Origin: a virus
Reading direction: 5' to 3' (one strand)
Virus record (IMG/VR): IMGVR_UViG_3300027728_000566
Coordinates: 1 to 24,192 of that record
DNA length: 24,192 nt
The notes under the pieces were generated by a model that saw nothing but the letters and a program-made list of their open reading frames with translations, was not told the origin of the DNA and did no database searches. Position numbers and translations under genes: made by a program. Below, one piece after another: positions 13,770-21,380 of the stretch. The first letter of the stretch is position 1. The number at the start of each line of letters is the position of its first letter.

Positions 13770-14591
13770 ATGAAATACATAAACACATTTTCAAAGGAGG
13801 GGTTTGTTAATCTATTTGCGGATTATATAATAAAAAATATTGACCCCATCCACAAATCACGTTTTCAAGTTATTGATTTTAAATCATTTTTGGTTGTATA
13901 TGGTTCAACATCCTCTGATACTGTTTTGGACTTAAATAAACTTAGAGACACCTTTGTTGAACAACATAAATCTTTAATTGATTTTCTAAATCTAAAACAT
14001 ATTAACATCATTGACTTAATTGATTATAGAGAACCACTAAATTCAAATGAATTTCATTTCACATATTACAATAGTGATAGACCAATATTCAATCAAAAGG
14101 TAATTGATGAAGTTAATAGAGAAACAGAATATAACAAAGAGTTTTTGAATAACATAAATTATACAGACAAGTTGGAGTTAGAATTCTATTCCCCATTTAT
14201 GTCTCACAACTTAACTATTGTCAATTCTACGAACTTTATGTCCGTGTCCTCATCTTTCCCTTATGGTTATAGTCTAAATCTTGGTAGGAGAGAGTTTTAT
14301 TATGGGGAGTATGTCTGTAATCATCTGTTTGATATTTTGGTCACAGATAAGATTCTATTCAAATATACCTCTGATATAATTGATGATGATTTGAATGTAG
14401 ATATTGTTTGTGATTCAATATATGATTTTAAAGATATCAAATCATTGGTGCTAGATGTATTTGATTTTAACTTTAATAAGTTCGTCAATGACTATCTAAA
14501 TGACTTTGATATTGAAACCGATATTACTAATCAGTTGGGCGATAAACCTTGGTTGGTTAAAGATAGAATGAAAGATTTGATTATATTTTAA
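13770..14591 (+). CDS. Hypothetical protein, 273 aa
   Basis: No family identified. Start MKYINTFSKEGFVNLFADYI. Residues about 33-55 (FQVIDFKSFLVVYGSTSSDT, then VLDLNKL) form a strand-strand-helix unit that faintly recalls one domain of S-adenosylmethionine synthetase, but the phosphate and methionine motifs are absent, so I do not assign it. It is rich in Asp, Asn, Phe and Tyr, with acidic repeats near the end (DIIDDDLNVDIVCDS, LNDFDIETDI). Soluble, no signal. It is flanked on both sides by terminators and is therefore a single-gene transcript. Confidence 0.8.
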   Translation: MKYINTFSKEGFVNLFADYIIKNIDPIHKSRFQVIDFKSFLVVYGSTSSDTVLDLNKLRDTFVEQHKSLIDFLNLKHINIIDLIDYREPLNSNEFHFTYYNSDRPIFNQKVIDEVNRETEYNKEFLNNINYTDKLELEFYSPFMSHNLTIVNSTNFMSVSSSFPYGYSLNLGRREFYYGEYVCNHLFDILVTDKILFKYTSDIIDDDLNVDIVCDSIYDFKDIKSLVLDVFDFNFNKFVNDYLNDFDIETDITNQLGDKPWLVKDRMKDLIIF

Positions 14592-14594
14592 ATT

Positions 14595-14626
14595 AAAAAT
14601 CCCCACCTTAGAGATGGGGATTTTTT
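14595..14626. terminator. Bidirectional terminator
   Basis: ATCCCCA (14599-14605) pairs with TGGGGAT (14615-14621) around a 9-nt loop, with As on the left and TTTTTT on the right. It serves the plus-strand 273-aa gene and the minus-strand 150-aa gene, which converge here. Confidence 0.85.
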
Positions 14627-14629
14627 GTT

Positions 14630-15082
14630 TTAGTTAATTGTGTATAACTCAAAATATACATACAATTCACCCTGAAAGTTATCAGCTCCTTCGGTTGCGG
14701 GATTTGCGTTATATAACTTAAATTCCAATCCTATAGGACCTCCAGTTGAAATCAAATAAGGTATTGCGTTATCATCACCTGTCTGACTATAATACACCGA
14801 GAACTGTACATACACATTATCTATATTACCTACAGTTAAATCCAATGCTGGATTATTGATGTAAAATGTTACATTACTAGTAAACGCGGATGTTGGTGCT
14901 GTTGCCGCTGTAATATTAGTAATGTCAATAATCCCAAATGTTGTATCTACTGTAACGGTATTAGTTACATCCAAATCCAATTCATAATGTTTAGTGTCTT
15001 TTCCAGTTACATTGATTCCGTTTACTGATAACGAAGTTGTGTCAACTGTGTCTGTGATTAATCTGTCTACTTTTAATGGCAT
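14630..15082 (-). CDS. Beta-rich probable virion protein, 150 aa
   Basis: Sequence is Thr/Asn/Val/Asp-rich with short repeated beta-strand patterns (TDTVDTTSLSVNGINVTG, then DLDVTNTVTVDTTFGIIDIT, and VYVQFSVYYSQTG). The opening MPLKVDRLITDTVDTTSLSV is typical of phage fibre or capsid-decoration proteins, where a short N-terminal segment precedes a beta sandwich. No Cys and no catalytic motif. I infer a structural role such as a decoration or fibre protein. It is alone between two terminators. Confidence 0.7.
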   Translation of the reverse strand: MPLKVDRLITDTVDTTSLSVNGINVTGKDTKHYELDLDVTNTVTVDTTFGIIDITNITAATAPTSAFTSNVTFYINNPALDLTVGNIDNVYVQFSVYYSQTGDDNAIPYLISTGGPIGLEFKLYNANPATEGADNFQGELYVYFELYTIN

Positions 15083-15159
15083 AATTTGTTTTTTTTTAGT
15101 TTATGTTTATTTCAATATAAATATTTACAATATCAATAAAGTCATTATAATGTGAAATC

Positions 15160-15187
15160 AAAAATCCCCACCGATTATGATGGGGAT
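15160..15187 (-). terminator. Terminator of the redox operon
   Basis: ATCCCCA (15164-15170) pairs with TGGGGAT (15181-15187) around a 10-nt loop; on the minus strand it is followed by TTTTT (15160-15164). It ends the transcript that contains glutaredoxin and thioredoxin. The interval 15083-15159 is a 77-nt A/T-rich leader for the 150-aa gene, with no clear promoter consensus. Confidence 0.75.
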
Positions 15188-15191
15188 TGTT

Positions 15192-15479
15192 TTACATTAA
15201 GAACTTTTTAATTATTTCAAGACCTTCCTCCAATTCATTGAAATCAACCTCTGGAGCAAATAACATTGGTATTGGTTCATCTGATTCACTTTCATCAACC
15301 AACATAAATGATGGAACGTAATCCTTACCAGTTAATTCAACAAAGATGTCAAACTCATCACTATACTCATCAATGTCCCTATCGTAAAAATGAATTCCAT
15401 TATCTTTTAACATTTGTTTGAAGACTACACAATGGGGGCATCCCTTCATTGTATATAGGATTACCAACTTATTATCCAT
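15192..15479 (-). CDS. Glutaredoxin-like protein, 95 aa
   Basis: Thioredoxin-fold start LVILYTMKGCPHCVVFKQML with an active-site Cys14-Pro-His-Cys17 pair, then HFYDRDID and the cis-Pro segment DYVPSFMLV. CPHC is unusual for glutaredoxins (usually CPYC) but occurs in phage and NrdH-like proteins. It reduces disulfides, commonly for ribonucleotide reductase. The C-terminal third is acidic (LVDESESDEPIPM, FNELEEGLEII). It overlaps the upstream thioredoxin by 8 nt. Confidence 0.88.
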   Translation of the reverse strand: MDNKLVILYTMKGCPHCVVFKQMLKDNGIHFYDRDIDEYSDEFDIFVELTGKDYVPSFMLVDESESDEPIPMLFAPEVDFNELEEGLEIIKKFLM

Positions 15480-15780
15480 TGATTAAGTTTTTAACGATTG
15501 TATTTAATTCTCCTTCAGTCATTATTCCCGACTTAGTAAATACTTCCCCACCATTATTAAATGCCTTTGTTGTTGGTACAGCTCTGACACCTAATTCTAT
15601 GGCATAGTCCCCATTGTGTTCAACGTTCATTGTGTACATAGGTATTTGAGAGTTTTCGGAAACTTTCTCAAATGTTGGTTTATACATTTTACATGGGCCG
15701 CAAAAGGACACCCAAAAGTCAACTATGACTTGTTCCCCATTATTAATCTTTGACTTTAATTCTTCACTTGTAATTTCCAT
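15472..15780 (-). CDS. Thioredoxin, 102 aa
   Basis: VIVDFWVSFCGPCKMYKPTF contains the active site Cys27-Gly-Pro-Cys30; the usual Trp before the first Cys is Phe. The cis-Pro is in RAVPTTKAF and the Gly-rich strand follows. Length and order match a single-domain thioredoxin. It reduces protein disulfides; phage copies may serve ribonucleotide reductase or act as a polymerase factor. It overlaps glutaredoxin by 8 nt and the upstream 105-aa gene by one base (TAATG), so the three are coupled. Confidence 0.95.
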   Translation of the reverse strand: MEITSEELKSKINNGEQVIVDFWVSFCGPCKMYKPTFEKVSENSQIPMYTMNVEHNGDYAIELGVRAVPTTKAFNNGGEVFTKSGIMTEGELNTIVKNLING

Positions 15781-16097
15781 TATTTGTTTAATTTTATAAG
15801 ATTATGTAATGTAAATTCGGCAACATTCAATCTGTCTACCGTAGTAAAAATAAATATATTAATACCCCCTTTTATGTAAATAAGAATTCCACTTGAGTCA
15901 TATTCGACTAGTCTGTCCACCTCAACAATCTTATAGTCAATGACTTCCTTATTCACATATATAAGATATGATTTGTTAAGGAATTTCTCAATTTTTTCCT
16001 TATCAATTTTTTCATTTTCAAGATATAAAATTGATGGTTCAACCTTATATCTTTCCTTGAAAATTCTGGTTATTCGTTCATCAAAAGAGTAGTTCAT
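15780..16097 (-). CDS. Hypothetical protein, 105 aa
   Basis: Not recognised. Starts MNYSFDERITRIFKERYKVE. The protein alternates helix and strand (KSYLIYVNKEVIDYKIVEVD, ILIYIKGGINIFIFTTVDRL) and may be a small alpha/beta sandwich. No Cys, so it is not another redox protein. It overlaps the PcfJ-like gene by 17 nt and the thioredoxin by 1 nt, which makes it part of the operon. Confidence 0.75.
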   Translation of the reverse strand: MNYSFDERITRIFKERYKVEPSILYLENEKIDKEKIEKFLNKSYLIYVNKEVIDYKIVEVDRLVEYDSSGILIYIKGGINIFIFTTVDRLNVAEFTLHNLIKLNK

Positions 16098-17796
16098 CTA
16101 TAAAGTTTGTATCTGGTGTTCTAATTAAGTTAAAGGATGGTTTATATATTTCAATTGAGCTATTATCAAATCTCAATGTTCTATTTATTTTTTTCCCTCT
16201 TTGTCCTGGTGTCATATATATTTCCTTAAGGTCATTAAAGATAATTTTCCCTTCAAGTTTCACCCCTTTATATTCAACAGAATAATTTGGTAGTTCAAAT
16301 ATATTATTATCCATTATATATTTAATCCGTTTATCCATTTCTTCCAAATATGAATCCCAAGTTATGTCCAATTGTTTATTAAACCTACCCAAACTTTGAA
16401 CTCTAACCAATTCAATATTATCTTCATCTCCATATATTTTGTACTCCACAGAAGCTCTTTCCTCCCCTTCTATGTCACCAACCCTAATGGATATAATTAT
16501 TGATTCTGGACGATTGTTGTAAGTTCTAACACAATTTGATTGGACAATACTTTCCATTGAATATTCTTGAAATGTTGTTAATAAGACTGGATAATAGTTA
16601 TCCATTGGTTCTTCAACAATTTCCTTAAATCTTGGGTTATACATTCTTTGATATCTTGGATCTTTGAATTTGGCAACCTTCTCACTCCAAATGAAATGTT
16701 CTGAATTAAATTCGGCATATGTTTTTGATTTCCAAGTTACAGGTTCAAATTGACTAAGTTTATCTCTGAATTCCAAATGGTCAATGAATGTATTATGATT
16801 GATTGAACCATTTATCATAAGTTTGAATATATCAAAACAATTTAATAACTCATTTTTGGAAAATGAATACATATAATACGGATAATAGAGATGTTCTATA
16901 CCAGGCATTGGGGGTGATTCAACAATATATTTAATCACACTATCCTCCTTGGATAATATAAAATTATTACCAAATAATTCTAAAGCAAATCTCAAATTAT
17001 ATATTCCCCTAACTGTTGTAACTGTATGTAGAACCCTTTTAATCTTATCACCATTCAATCTATTAACACTCATATAAGCATCAATGAATTTGAACTTATG
17101 TTTCTTATATATTTTCTTGGTTATTTGGGGGTATGATGGTTTAAATATATGCCAATTGTTTGGTAATTTAACCCCAATTCCATCCAAATAATGTTTATAT
17201 ATTCTGATGTCAGGACTAACAATTGAATTGTCTAGATTGGGGATATGTTCCAAAAATAAGTCAAAGCACTTATTGATTTCTTTTGTATTTAAATCAACTT
17301 CTTCAAAAGTTTGTGGTTTAATATTATTTGGTTTAAAATATTGGAATATAACCTTGGAGAGAGTTGAAAGTGGGGTTAAATACCAAGTATTTTTATGGAT
17401 AGTATTAAATTTCTTTTTTCTTCGTATTGTATTATTACCTGTGTATATTTCATTTTTCTTGTAATTGTAAGTTACAAATTTAATGAACATATGTTTATTA
17501 AAATACTTTTGTCCCACCATTCTATGATTACTATAAAAATAGAACTTGAGTGAGACCTTATCTTCTGAGGTTTCTACTTTAATCCTATATCTATCGTGTC
17601 TACATTCAGCAAATTGATTTCCGTAATTACTAACAAAAGATTTGTCATCAAATAATGTTTCCAATAAACTGTCAAAAATATATTCCGGCTGAAAAAAGAA
17701 TGGGTTGTCTTGTTTCGGTTTGTCTATTATGTCACAATAATTCTTATATGTTTTTGTTAGATATTTTTCAATCTTATATTCGTATATTACCCCCAT
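16081..17796 (-). CDS. PcfJ-like protein, 571 aa
   Basis: The C-terminal third contains a PcfJ-type core: SIVQSNCVRTYNNRPESIIIS (residues 416-436, Cys422), then ERASVEYKI and VQSLGRFNKQ, which parallels the HCVGSY...SxR...TIE...QxxGxxN pattern of the PcfJ family found on plasmids and phages. The biochemical function of PcfJ proteins is not known. The N-terminal 400 residues are basic and Tyr/Phe/Asn-rich, without a recognisable domain. It heads a four-gene operon (PcfJ-like, 105-aa, thioredoxin, glutaredoxin) directly after a strong terminator. Confidence 0.7.
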   Translation of the reverse strand: MGVIYEYKIEKYLTKTYKNYCDIIDKPKQDNPFFFQPEYIFDSLLETLFDDKSFVSNYGNQFAECRHDRYRIKVETSEDKVSLKFYFYSNHRMVGQKYFNKHMFIKFVTYNYKKNEIYTGNNTIRRKKKFNTIHKNTWYLTPLSTLSKVIFQYFKPNNIKPQTFEEVDLNTKEINKCFDLFLEHIPNLDNSIVSPDIRIYKHYLDGIGVKLPNNWHIFKPSYPQITKKIYKKHKFKFIDAYMSVNRLNGDKIKRVLHTVTTVRGIYNLRFALELFGNNFILSKEDSVIKYIVESPPMPGIEHLYYPYYMYSFSKNELLNCFDIFKLMINGSINHNTFIDHLEFRDKLSQFEPVTWKSKTYAEFNSEHFIWSEKVAKFKDPRYQRMYNPRFKEIVEEPMDNYYPVLLTTFQEYSMESIVQSNCVRTYNNRPESIIISIRVGDIEGEERASVEYKIYGDEDNIELVRVQSLGRFNKQLDITWDSYLEEMDKRIKYIMDNNIFELPNYSVEYKGVKLEGKIIFNDLKEIYMTPGQRGKKINRTLRFDNSSIEIYKPSFNLIRTPDTNFIDELLF

Positions 17797-17821
17797 ATAA
17801 TTTCTTTTAGAAATTAATAAT

Positions 17822-17857
17822 AAAAAATGGGGAGAATATCAAGTATCTCCCCATTTT
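17822..17857 (-). terminator. Strong rho-independent terminator
   Basis: A perfect 12-bp stem, AAAATGGGGAGA/TCTCCCCATTTT (17824-17835 with 17846-17857), with a 10-nt loop and T-rich tail on the minus strand. It ends the DUF932 transcript. The start of the PcfJ-like gene lies only 26 nt beyond it. Confidence 0.88.
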
Positions 17858-17861
17858 ATTT

Positions 17862-18611
17862 TTAATAGACAAGAGTGTCGGCAAGTTCCCAGAGTTTGGT
17901 GTTCATGGTGTTGGTCGCCATAATGTTCTTGAGACCTTTGAGAGAGGTTTTCTTGCCAGCCTGACTTCTGTACTCAAGTCCGCCTTTTACGAACTTCTCT
18001 TGTACAATGTTGAAGGTAGTCCAAAGGTTGTCATCATTGTCGCCAGTTCTTTGTGGAGTAATCAACTCCTCATAATCCACGAATGGAACTGAACCCATTC
18101 CCCACTTGATGATTGATGCGTCCTTTGCAAACTGAATCTTCTCACCTTCCGTCATCATTCTGTCCATCATCTTATCAACTGAGCTTTGGATGAGTGGAAG
18201 TTTCTTGGAGAAACTCTCAGTAAGTTTCTTAACTTCCTCACTATCAAATCCCATGTGACGGATATTGAATTGTTCGGCTGTTGCAGTTGGGACTGTAAGA
18301 CCGTTGGAACAAACCAATCTGAAGAGCCCAGCACCTACATTCAGAGTTGTCATACCATTGTGGCTGTTACGGATTATTGCCTCAACTAATGTGTCACCAA
18401 CTTTTGGTAGTTCTCCGTTTCTGAACCTCAACTCGTGAGTACCATACAAATCCTTACCATTTTGTTTGACTGAGGAGAGTTCCCATCCTTGGTTGGTAAA
18501 GTTTTCCACTATATCCATAGTTGGTACAAACATGTATTTGTTGGACATTTTAGGATCTGCTGAAGTTGCGAATACTGCTGGAGCGATAGATTTGATTTCT
18601 TGGATTGTCAT
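17862..18611 (-). CDS. DUF932 family protein, 249 aa
   Basis: The pattern of this phage/plasmid family is visible: KYMFVPTMDIVENFTNQGWE, HELRFRN, VEAIIRNSHNGMTTLNVGAG (a DUF932 hallmark with Asn-Ser-His) and LFRLVCSNGLTV, followed by helical segments and a C-terminal NLWTTFNIVQEKFVKGG stretch. The function of DUF932 is unknown; genes are often among the most expressed accessory genes of mobile elements. Codon use here is visibly less AT-extreme than in its neighbours. It is preceded by the first copy of the repeated promoter-like element and followed by a strong terminator. Confidence 0.9.
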   Translation of the reverse strand: MTIQEIKSIAPAVFATSADPKMSNKYMFVPTMDIVENFTNQGWELSSVKQNGKDLYGTHELRFRNGELPKVGDTLVEAIIRNSHNGMTTLNVGAGLFRLVCSNGLTVPTATAEQFNIRHMGFDSEEVKKLTESFSKKLPLIQSSVDKMMDRMMTEGEKIQFAKDASIIKWGMGSVPFVDYEELITPQRTGDNDDNLWTTFNIVQEKFVKGGLEYRSQAGKKTSLKGLKNIMATNTMNTKLWELADTLVY

Positions 18612-18627
18612 ATGATTTATGTTTTTA

Positions 18628-18683
18628 ATTGGTTGATAATTAACTTACAATACTATAAACCTAAGATTGGGGTGGAAAGTTCC
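18628..18683 (-). promoter_or_regulatory. Repeated promoter-like element, copy 1
   Basis: A 56-bp segment that matches copy 2 (18938-18993) at 53 positions. On the minus strand it reads GGAACT, a 16-nt spacer, then GGTTTATAGTATTGTAAGTT. The 3' end of that core is 30 nt upstream of the DUF932 ATG. TAGTATTG differs by one base from the Bacteroidota -7 consensus TAnnTTTG, but no -33 TTTG precedes it. Confidence 0.65.
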
Positions 18684-18696
18684 TATAGTTTAAAAT

Positions 18697-18921
18697 TTAT
18701 TTTACTAATTCAATATAAGTACTCCCCATAAATGAACCTTTAAGGTTGAAAGTTAAGGTAGAAAATAAACCTGAATGATTACTTACTTTGAAGTATCTAC
18801 CTGATGGAGTAATTTCTGTTACAACACCTTCTTCACCATCAACATTTAAAAATTTTTTATGGAGAACTGAATCTTGTCCTACTGAAATAGTAATTCCCAT
18901 TTTGTTAGTGAATGTCTTCAT
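18697..18921 (-). CDS. Small beta-rich hypothetical protein, 74 aa
   Basis: Not recognised. MKTFTNKMGITISVGQDSVL, then a VVTEITPSGRYFKVSNHSG stretch: short strands with Gly turns, consistent with a small beta barrel such as an SH3- or KOW-like fold. That would fit a nucleic-acid or protein-binding domain, but there is no direct evidence. It has its own upstream copy of the repeated element and is followed by copy 1, so it appears to be an independent small transcript. Confidence 0.75.
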   Translation of the reverse strand: MKTFTNKMGITISVGQDSVLHKKFLNVDGEEGVVTEITPSGRYFKVSNHSGLFSTLTFNLKGSFMGSTYIELVK

Positions 18922-18937
18922 ATCAGATATATTTTTT

Positions 18938-18993
18938 ATTGGTGGATAATAAACTTACAATATTATAAACCTAAGATTGGGGTGGAAAGTTCC
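18938..18993 (-). promoter_or_regulatory. Repeated promoter-like element, copy 2
   Basis: Same element as at 18628-18683 with three substitutions. Minus strand: GGAACT, 16 nt, GGTTTATAATATTGTAAGTT. The core again ends 30 nt upstream of an ATG (18921). Here the central box is a perfect TATAAT. Confidence 0.65.
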
Positions 18994-19011
18994 CTAAAGA
19001 TTTATATTTTT

Positions 19012-19203
19012 TTAAAATTTGGTTTTGAACCGTAAATTCAATTCATCGAATAAAGAATTAATCTTATCAATTTCCTTTTGGTAAAATTCCTTTACCTCTG
19101 TATATTCAGTTTTATCCATTTCTCTAACGAAATGATTTCTGAGAGTAAGTGTGTGTGCTGTCAAGAGAACAAATTGTTCCCCAGATAATTTGAAGTTTTT
19201 CAT
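19012..19203 (-). CDS. Small helical hypothetical protein, 63 aa
   Basis: Not recognised. Two predicted helices (SGEQFVLLTAHTLTLRNHFV and EVKEFYQKEIDKINSLFDEL) and no strands. It could be a helical hairpin that dimerises; small phage proteins of this kind include host-interaction factors. It is controlled by the third, diverged copy of the repeated element (19225-19272). Confidence 0.7.
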   Translation of the reverse strand: MKNFKLSGEQFVLLTAHTLTLRNHFVREMDKTEYTEVKEFYQKEIDKINSLFDELNLRFKTKF

Positions 19204-19224
19204 AATGATGGATTTTAATATTAA

Positions 19225-19272
19225 ATAATCAACTTACAATACAATAAACCAAGGTCACCCCCAGTTAGTTCC
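19225..19272 (-). promoter_or_regulatory. Repeated promoter-like element, copy 3 (diverged)
   Basis: The two ends of the element are kept at the same spacing as in copies 1 and 2: GGAACT, 16 nt, GGTTTATTGTATTGTAAGTT on the minus strand. The 16-nt spacer is quite different. The core ends 27 nt upstream of the ATG at 19203. Conservation of boxes and spacing with a changed spacer is what a promoter or operator would show. Confidence 0.6.
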
Positions 19273-19290
19273 AAGAAGTTCAAAATATTT

Positions 19291-19569
19291 TTAATTTAAT
19301 GAAAATAAACCATATTTGGTTTCAATGAATACACCATCCAAAGTTAATATTCCTTTTGGATTTTTCTTAATACTCACAACAACATCAATCAGTTGTGTTC
19401 TGGTTGGGATGAGATCCAATCCAGCGTCAAGGTTTTTATAACAAAGTTCTTTTACCTTCTCATAAAAAACTTCTTTGAGGTCTCCCCCAATTAATTCCAT
19501 TAACTCGTTGGGGTTTTTCTCAAAGAAGTTTATAAAATTCTTAATGTATATTTCAACATCTATGTTCAT
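19291..19569 (-). CDS. Hypothetical protein, 92 aa
   Basis: Not recognised. Helical N-terminal half (VEIYIKNFINFFEKNPNELM, then LKEVFYEKVKELCYKNL) and a C-terminal beta part (GILTLDGVFIETKYGLFSLN). The start lies 13 nt downstream of the 520-aa gene, so it is in that operon. No signal or metal motif. Confidence 0.7.
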   Translation of the reverse strand: MNIDVEIYIKNFINFFEKNPNELMELIGGDLKEVFYEKVKELCYKNLDAGLDLIPTRTQLIDVVVSIKKNPKGILTLDGVFIETKYGLFSLN

Positions 19570-19582
19570 AATAATTTATTTT

Positions 19583-21145
19583 TTATTGTACATAAAACAT
19601 TCCATCTTTTCTTTCAATCAATTTCTCTTTCAAAACTTGTGGTATCATAGGATTACTACCTCTAAGTACTATAAAATTCAATTCTTCCAATTCACTGATA
19701 CTTTCTGGTAGTTGTTTCACTAGGGGACAATTAAGAATAGAAAGAAATGTCAAGTTTTTCAAGTTTGAAACTGTATTTGGGATATTTTTAGCTGAAGCGT
19801 CAAATACCAATGAAGTTAGTTCGGTAAATCTACCAATAGAATCTGGTATTTCAAAAGCTCTGTTTTGGTCTTTTGTACTGTTAATAAGTTGTAAAATTTT
19901 AATATTAGCAGGTAATTTATCTAACAAAGCTTCAAAACCAAATATTTCAAAAATTCCTTTACTAGTTGGGTAGGTAATGATTGCTTCCTCATTACTACTC
20001 ATAACATATTTTTTAAATAACATCTCAAATCCCTCTCTGAATATTGGTAATCCATCAAATATTTCTCTCATTATACCATTCTGACCAAAATATTTACCCA
20101 AATCAATTTGGCGGTCTAATAAATCCATAAATTGTTCTTTAATGAAATTAAATTGGAATCTATTTTTTGGTAATCCCGACTTTGGTGATACATTACCACC
20201 GTCATTTGTTGGTAAAATAACATACAATGGGGAATCTATAGCACATTTTGTTTTAACATTTTCATAAGGTGTTGTGTAATAATCAAAGTTACTTACATAT
20301 CCTTTTTCACCTTTTAATAGAGCGTTACCTGGTGCCGAAGTACACCAATTAGACTCACCATCATTTTTCAATTGACTTCCACCATAAAATACTGCCGCGT
20401 GTCTAGCCAATGGATTTTTAGGATTAATTTCAACAACAACCCAATCTTTACCTTGATAAACTATCGGACAATCAAATTTACTATAAGGATTATCACCTTG
20501 AACTTTTTCAGCTTCTTTCCTAACCTGTTTATTTATATTTTTTTCCGGTATTTGATAATTCATACAGACATCACCCAAATCTTTTGGTGTTAATTTATTG
20601 ATGTCTTTTTTATCTAAAGGTAATAAATCTTTAAATTTCTTTAATTGATGGAATTTAATTAAATCAGTTTTAAGACTAGGTAAATCCTCAATAAAAAGTC
20701 TACGATATTCTGTAACTGCTCTTTTGTATTCTGGTGATTTGGGGTCTAGTTCTTTTATATTACTTGGTAATTTTGCGGCATAATAAGATAATATCCAATT
20801 TGCATATTCACCAACTTTCACTTTTTCCATATCATCTATACTAGCACCATCAATATCAAAATTAGATGGCTCAGTTCCAGCTATACAAGGTGATGTTGCA
20901 CAAGGTATTGTTGTTGGGTCGGAAAATATGATTTGTTTTAATACTTGAAATGGTGTTATTTGTACTTGTTCCAATTCATTTGTTTGGTCATTAAGTTTAG
21001 TCATTGTACTACCAGCCAATTTACCTTTTGCATTTGGATTTTTTCTGAGGTCTTCTTCTGATGGTATTACCAATTTATCATACAACATCTTGAATCTAGA
21101 TGTATTTTCAAGTATTAATCGTTTTAGTATTGATTTGAATCTCAT
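19583..21145 (-). CDS. Tagged leucine-rich-repeat protein, 520 aa
   Basis: The N-terminus MRFKSILKRLILE-NTS is a short basic tag with an I-L-E junction, as in two other proteins here. A middle region (about 225-345) has VVEINPKNPLARHAAVFYGG, SNWCTS (Cys268), PLYVILP and NRFQFNFIKEQFMDLLDRQI. This WCTS...LYVI...QF order recurs in phage proteins and is reminiscent of the PcfJ core, but I cannot name it. Residues about 404-500 are leucine-rich repeats (LPANIKILQLINS, IPDSIGRFTELTSLVFDA, NLKNLTFLSILNCP, LPESISELEELNFIVLRGSN). LRRs bind proteins. Probably a capsid-packaged protein that binds a host or virion partner (inference). Confidence 0.85.
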   Translation of the reverse strand: MRFKSILKRLILENTSRFKMLYDKLVIPSEEDLRKNPNAKGKLAGSTMTKLNDQTNELEQVQITPFQVLKQIIFSDPTTIPCATSPCIAGTEPSNFDIDGASIDDMEKVKVGEYANWILSYYAAKLPSNIKELDPKSPEYKRAVTEYRRLFIEDLPSLKTDLIKFHQLKKFKDLLPLDKKDINKLTPKDLGDVCMNYQIPEKNINKQVRKEAEKVQGDNPYSKFDCPIVYQGKDWVVVEINPKNPLARHAAVFYGGSQLKNDGESNWCTSAPGNALLKGEKGYVSNFDYYTTPYENVKTKCAIDSPLYVILPTNDGGNVSPKSGLPKNRFQFNFIKEQFMDLLDRQIDLGKYFGQNGIMREIFDGLPIFREGFEMLFKKYVMSSNEEAIITYPTSKGIFEIFGFEALLDKLPANIKILQLINSTKDQNRAFEIPDSIGRFTELTSLVFDASAKNIPNTVSNLKNLTFLSILNCPLVKQLPESISELEELNFIVLRGSNPMIPQVLKEKLIERKDGMFYVQ

Positions 21146-21233
21146 TGTAAAATTTTTATTTATAAATATCTTAAAAAATCAAAATCTTTATTAGTTATAA
21201 AAGTATGGTATTTTTATAATAAAAAATATAGAT

Positions 21234-21380
21234 ATGAAACAAGAAAAAAGTTGCAAAAGTTGCAAAAAAGGTTTAAGTGGGCAACAAATTGGGTTATTCG
21301 GATTATCATTATTTATCCTTGGAACTTCCATTTATGGGACAATATTATTATTCAAAAATATTATTTCCCTTTTCTATTAA
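21234..21380 (+). CDS. Small Cys-headed membrane protein, 48 aa
   Basis: [20 protein letters not shown] is followed by one hydrophobic segment of about 20 residues ([20 protein letters not shown]). The head CKSCKKG could bind a metal such as Zn or be oxidised. One transmembrane helix with an N-terminal soluble head. The reading frame is complete and preceded by an A/T-rich leader; the last 20 nt overlap the 3' end of dnaJ on the other strand. Role unknown; holin-like or membrane-adaptor functions are possible. Confidence 0.7.
   Translation: MKQEKSCKSCKKGLSGQQIGLFGLSLFILGTSIYGTILLFKNIISLFY

Noticed and set aside
13770-14591. S-adenosylmethionine synthetase assignment for the 273-aa protein
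   Set aside because: Only one short stretch is reminiscent; catalytic and substrate motifs are absent.
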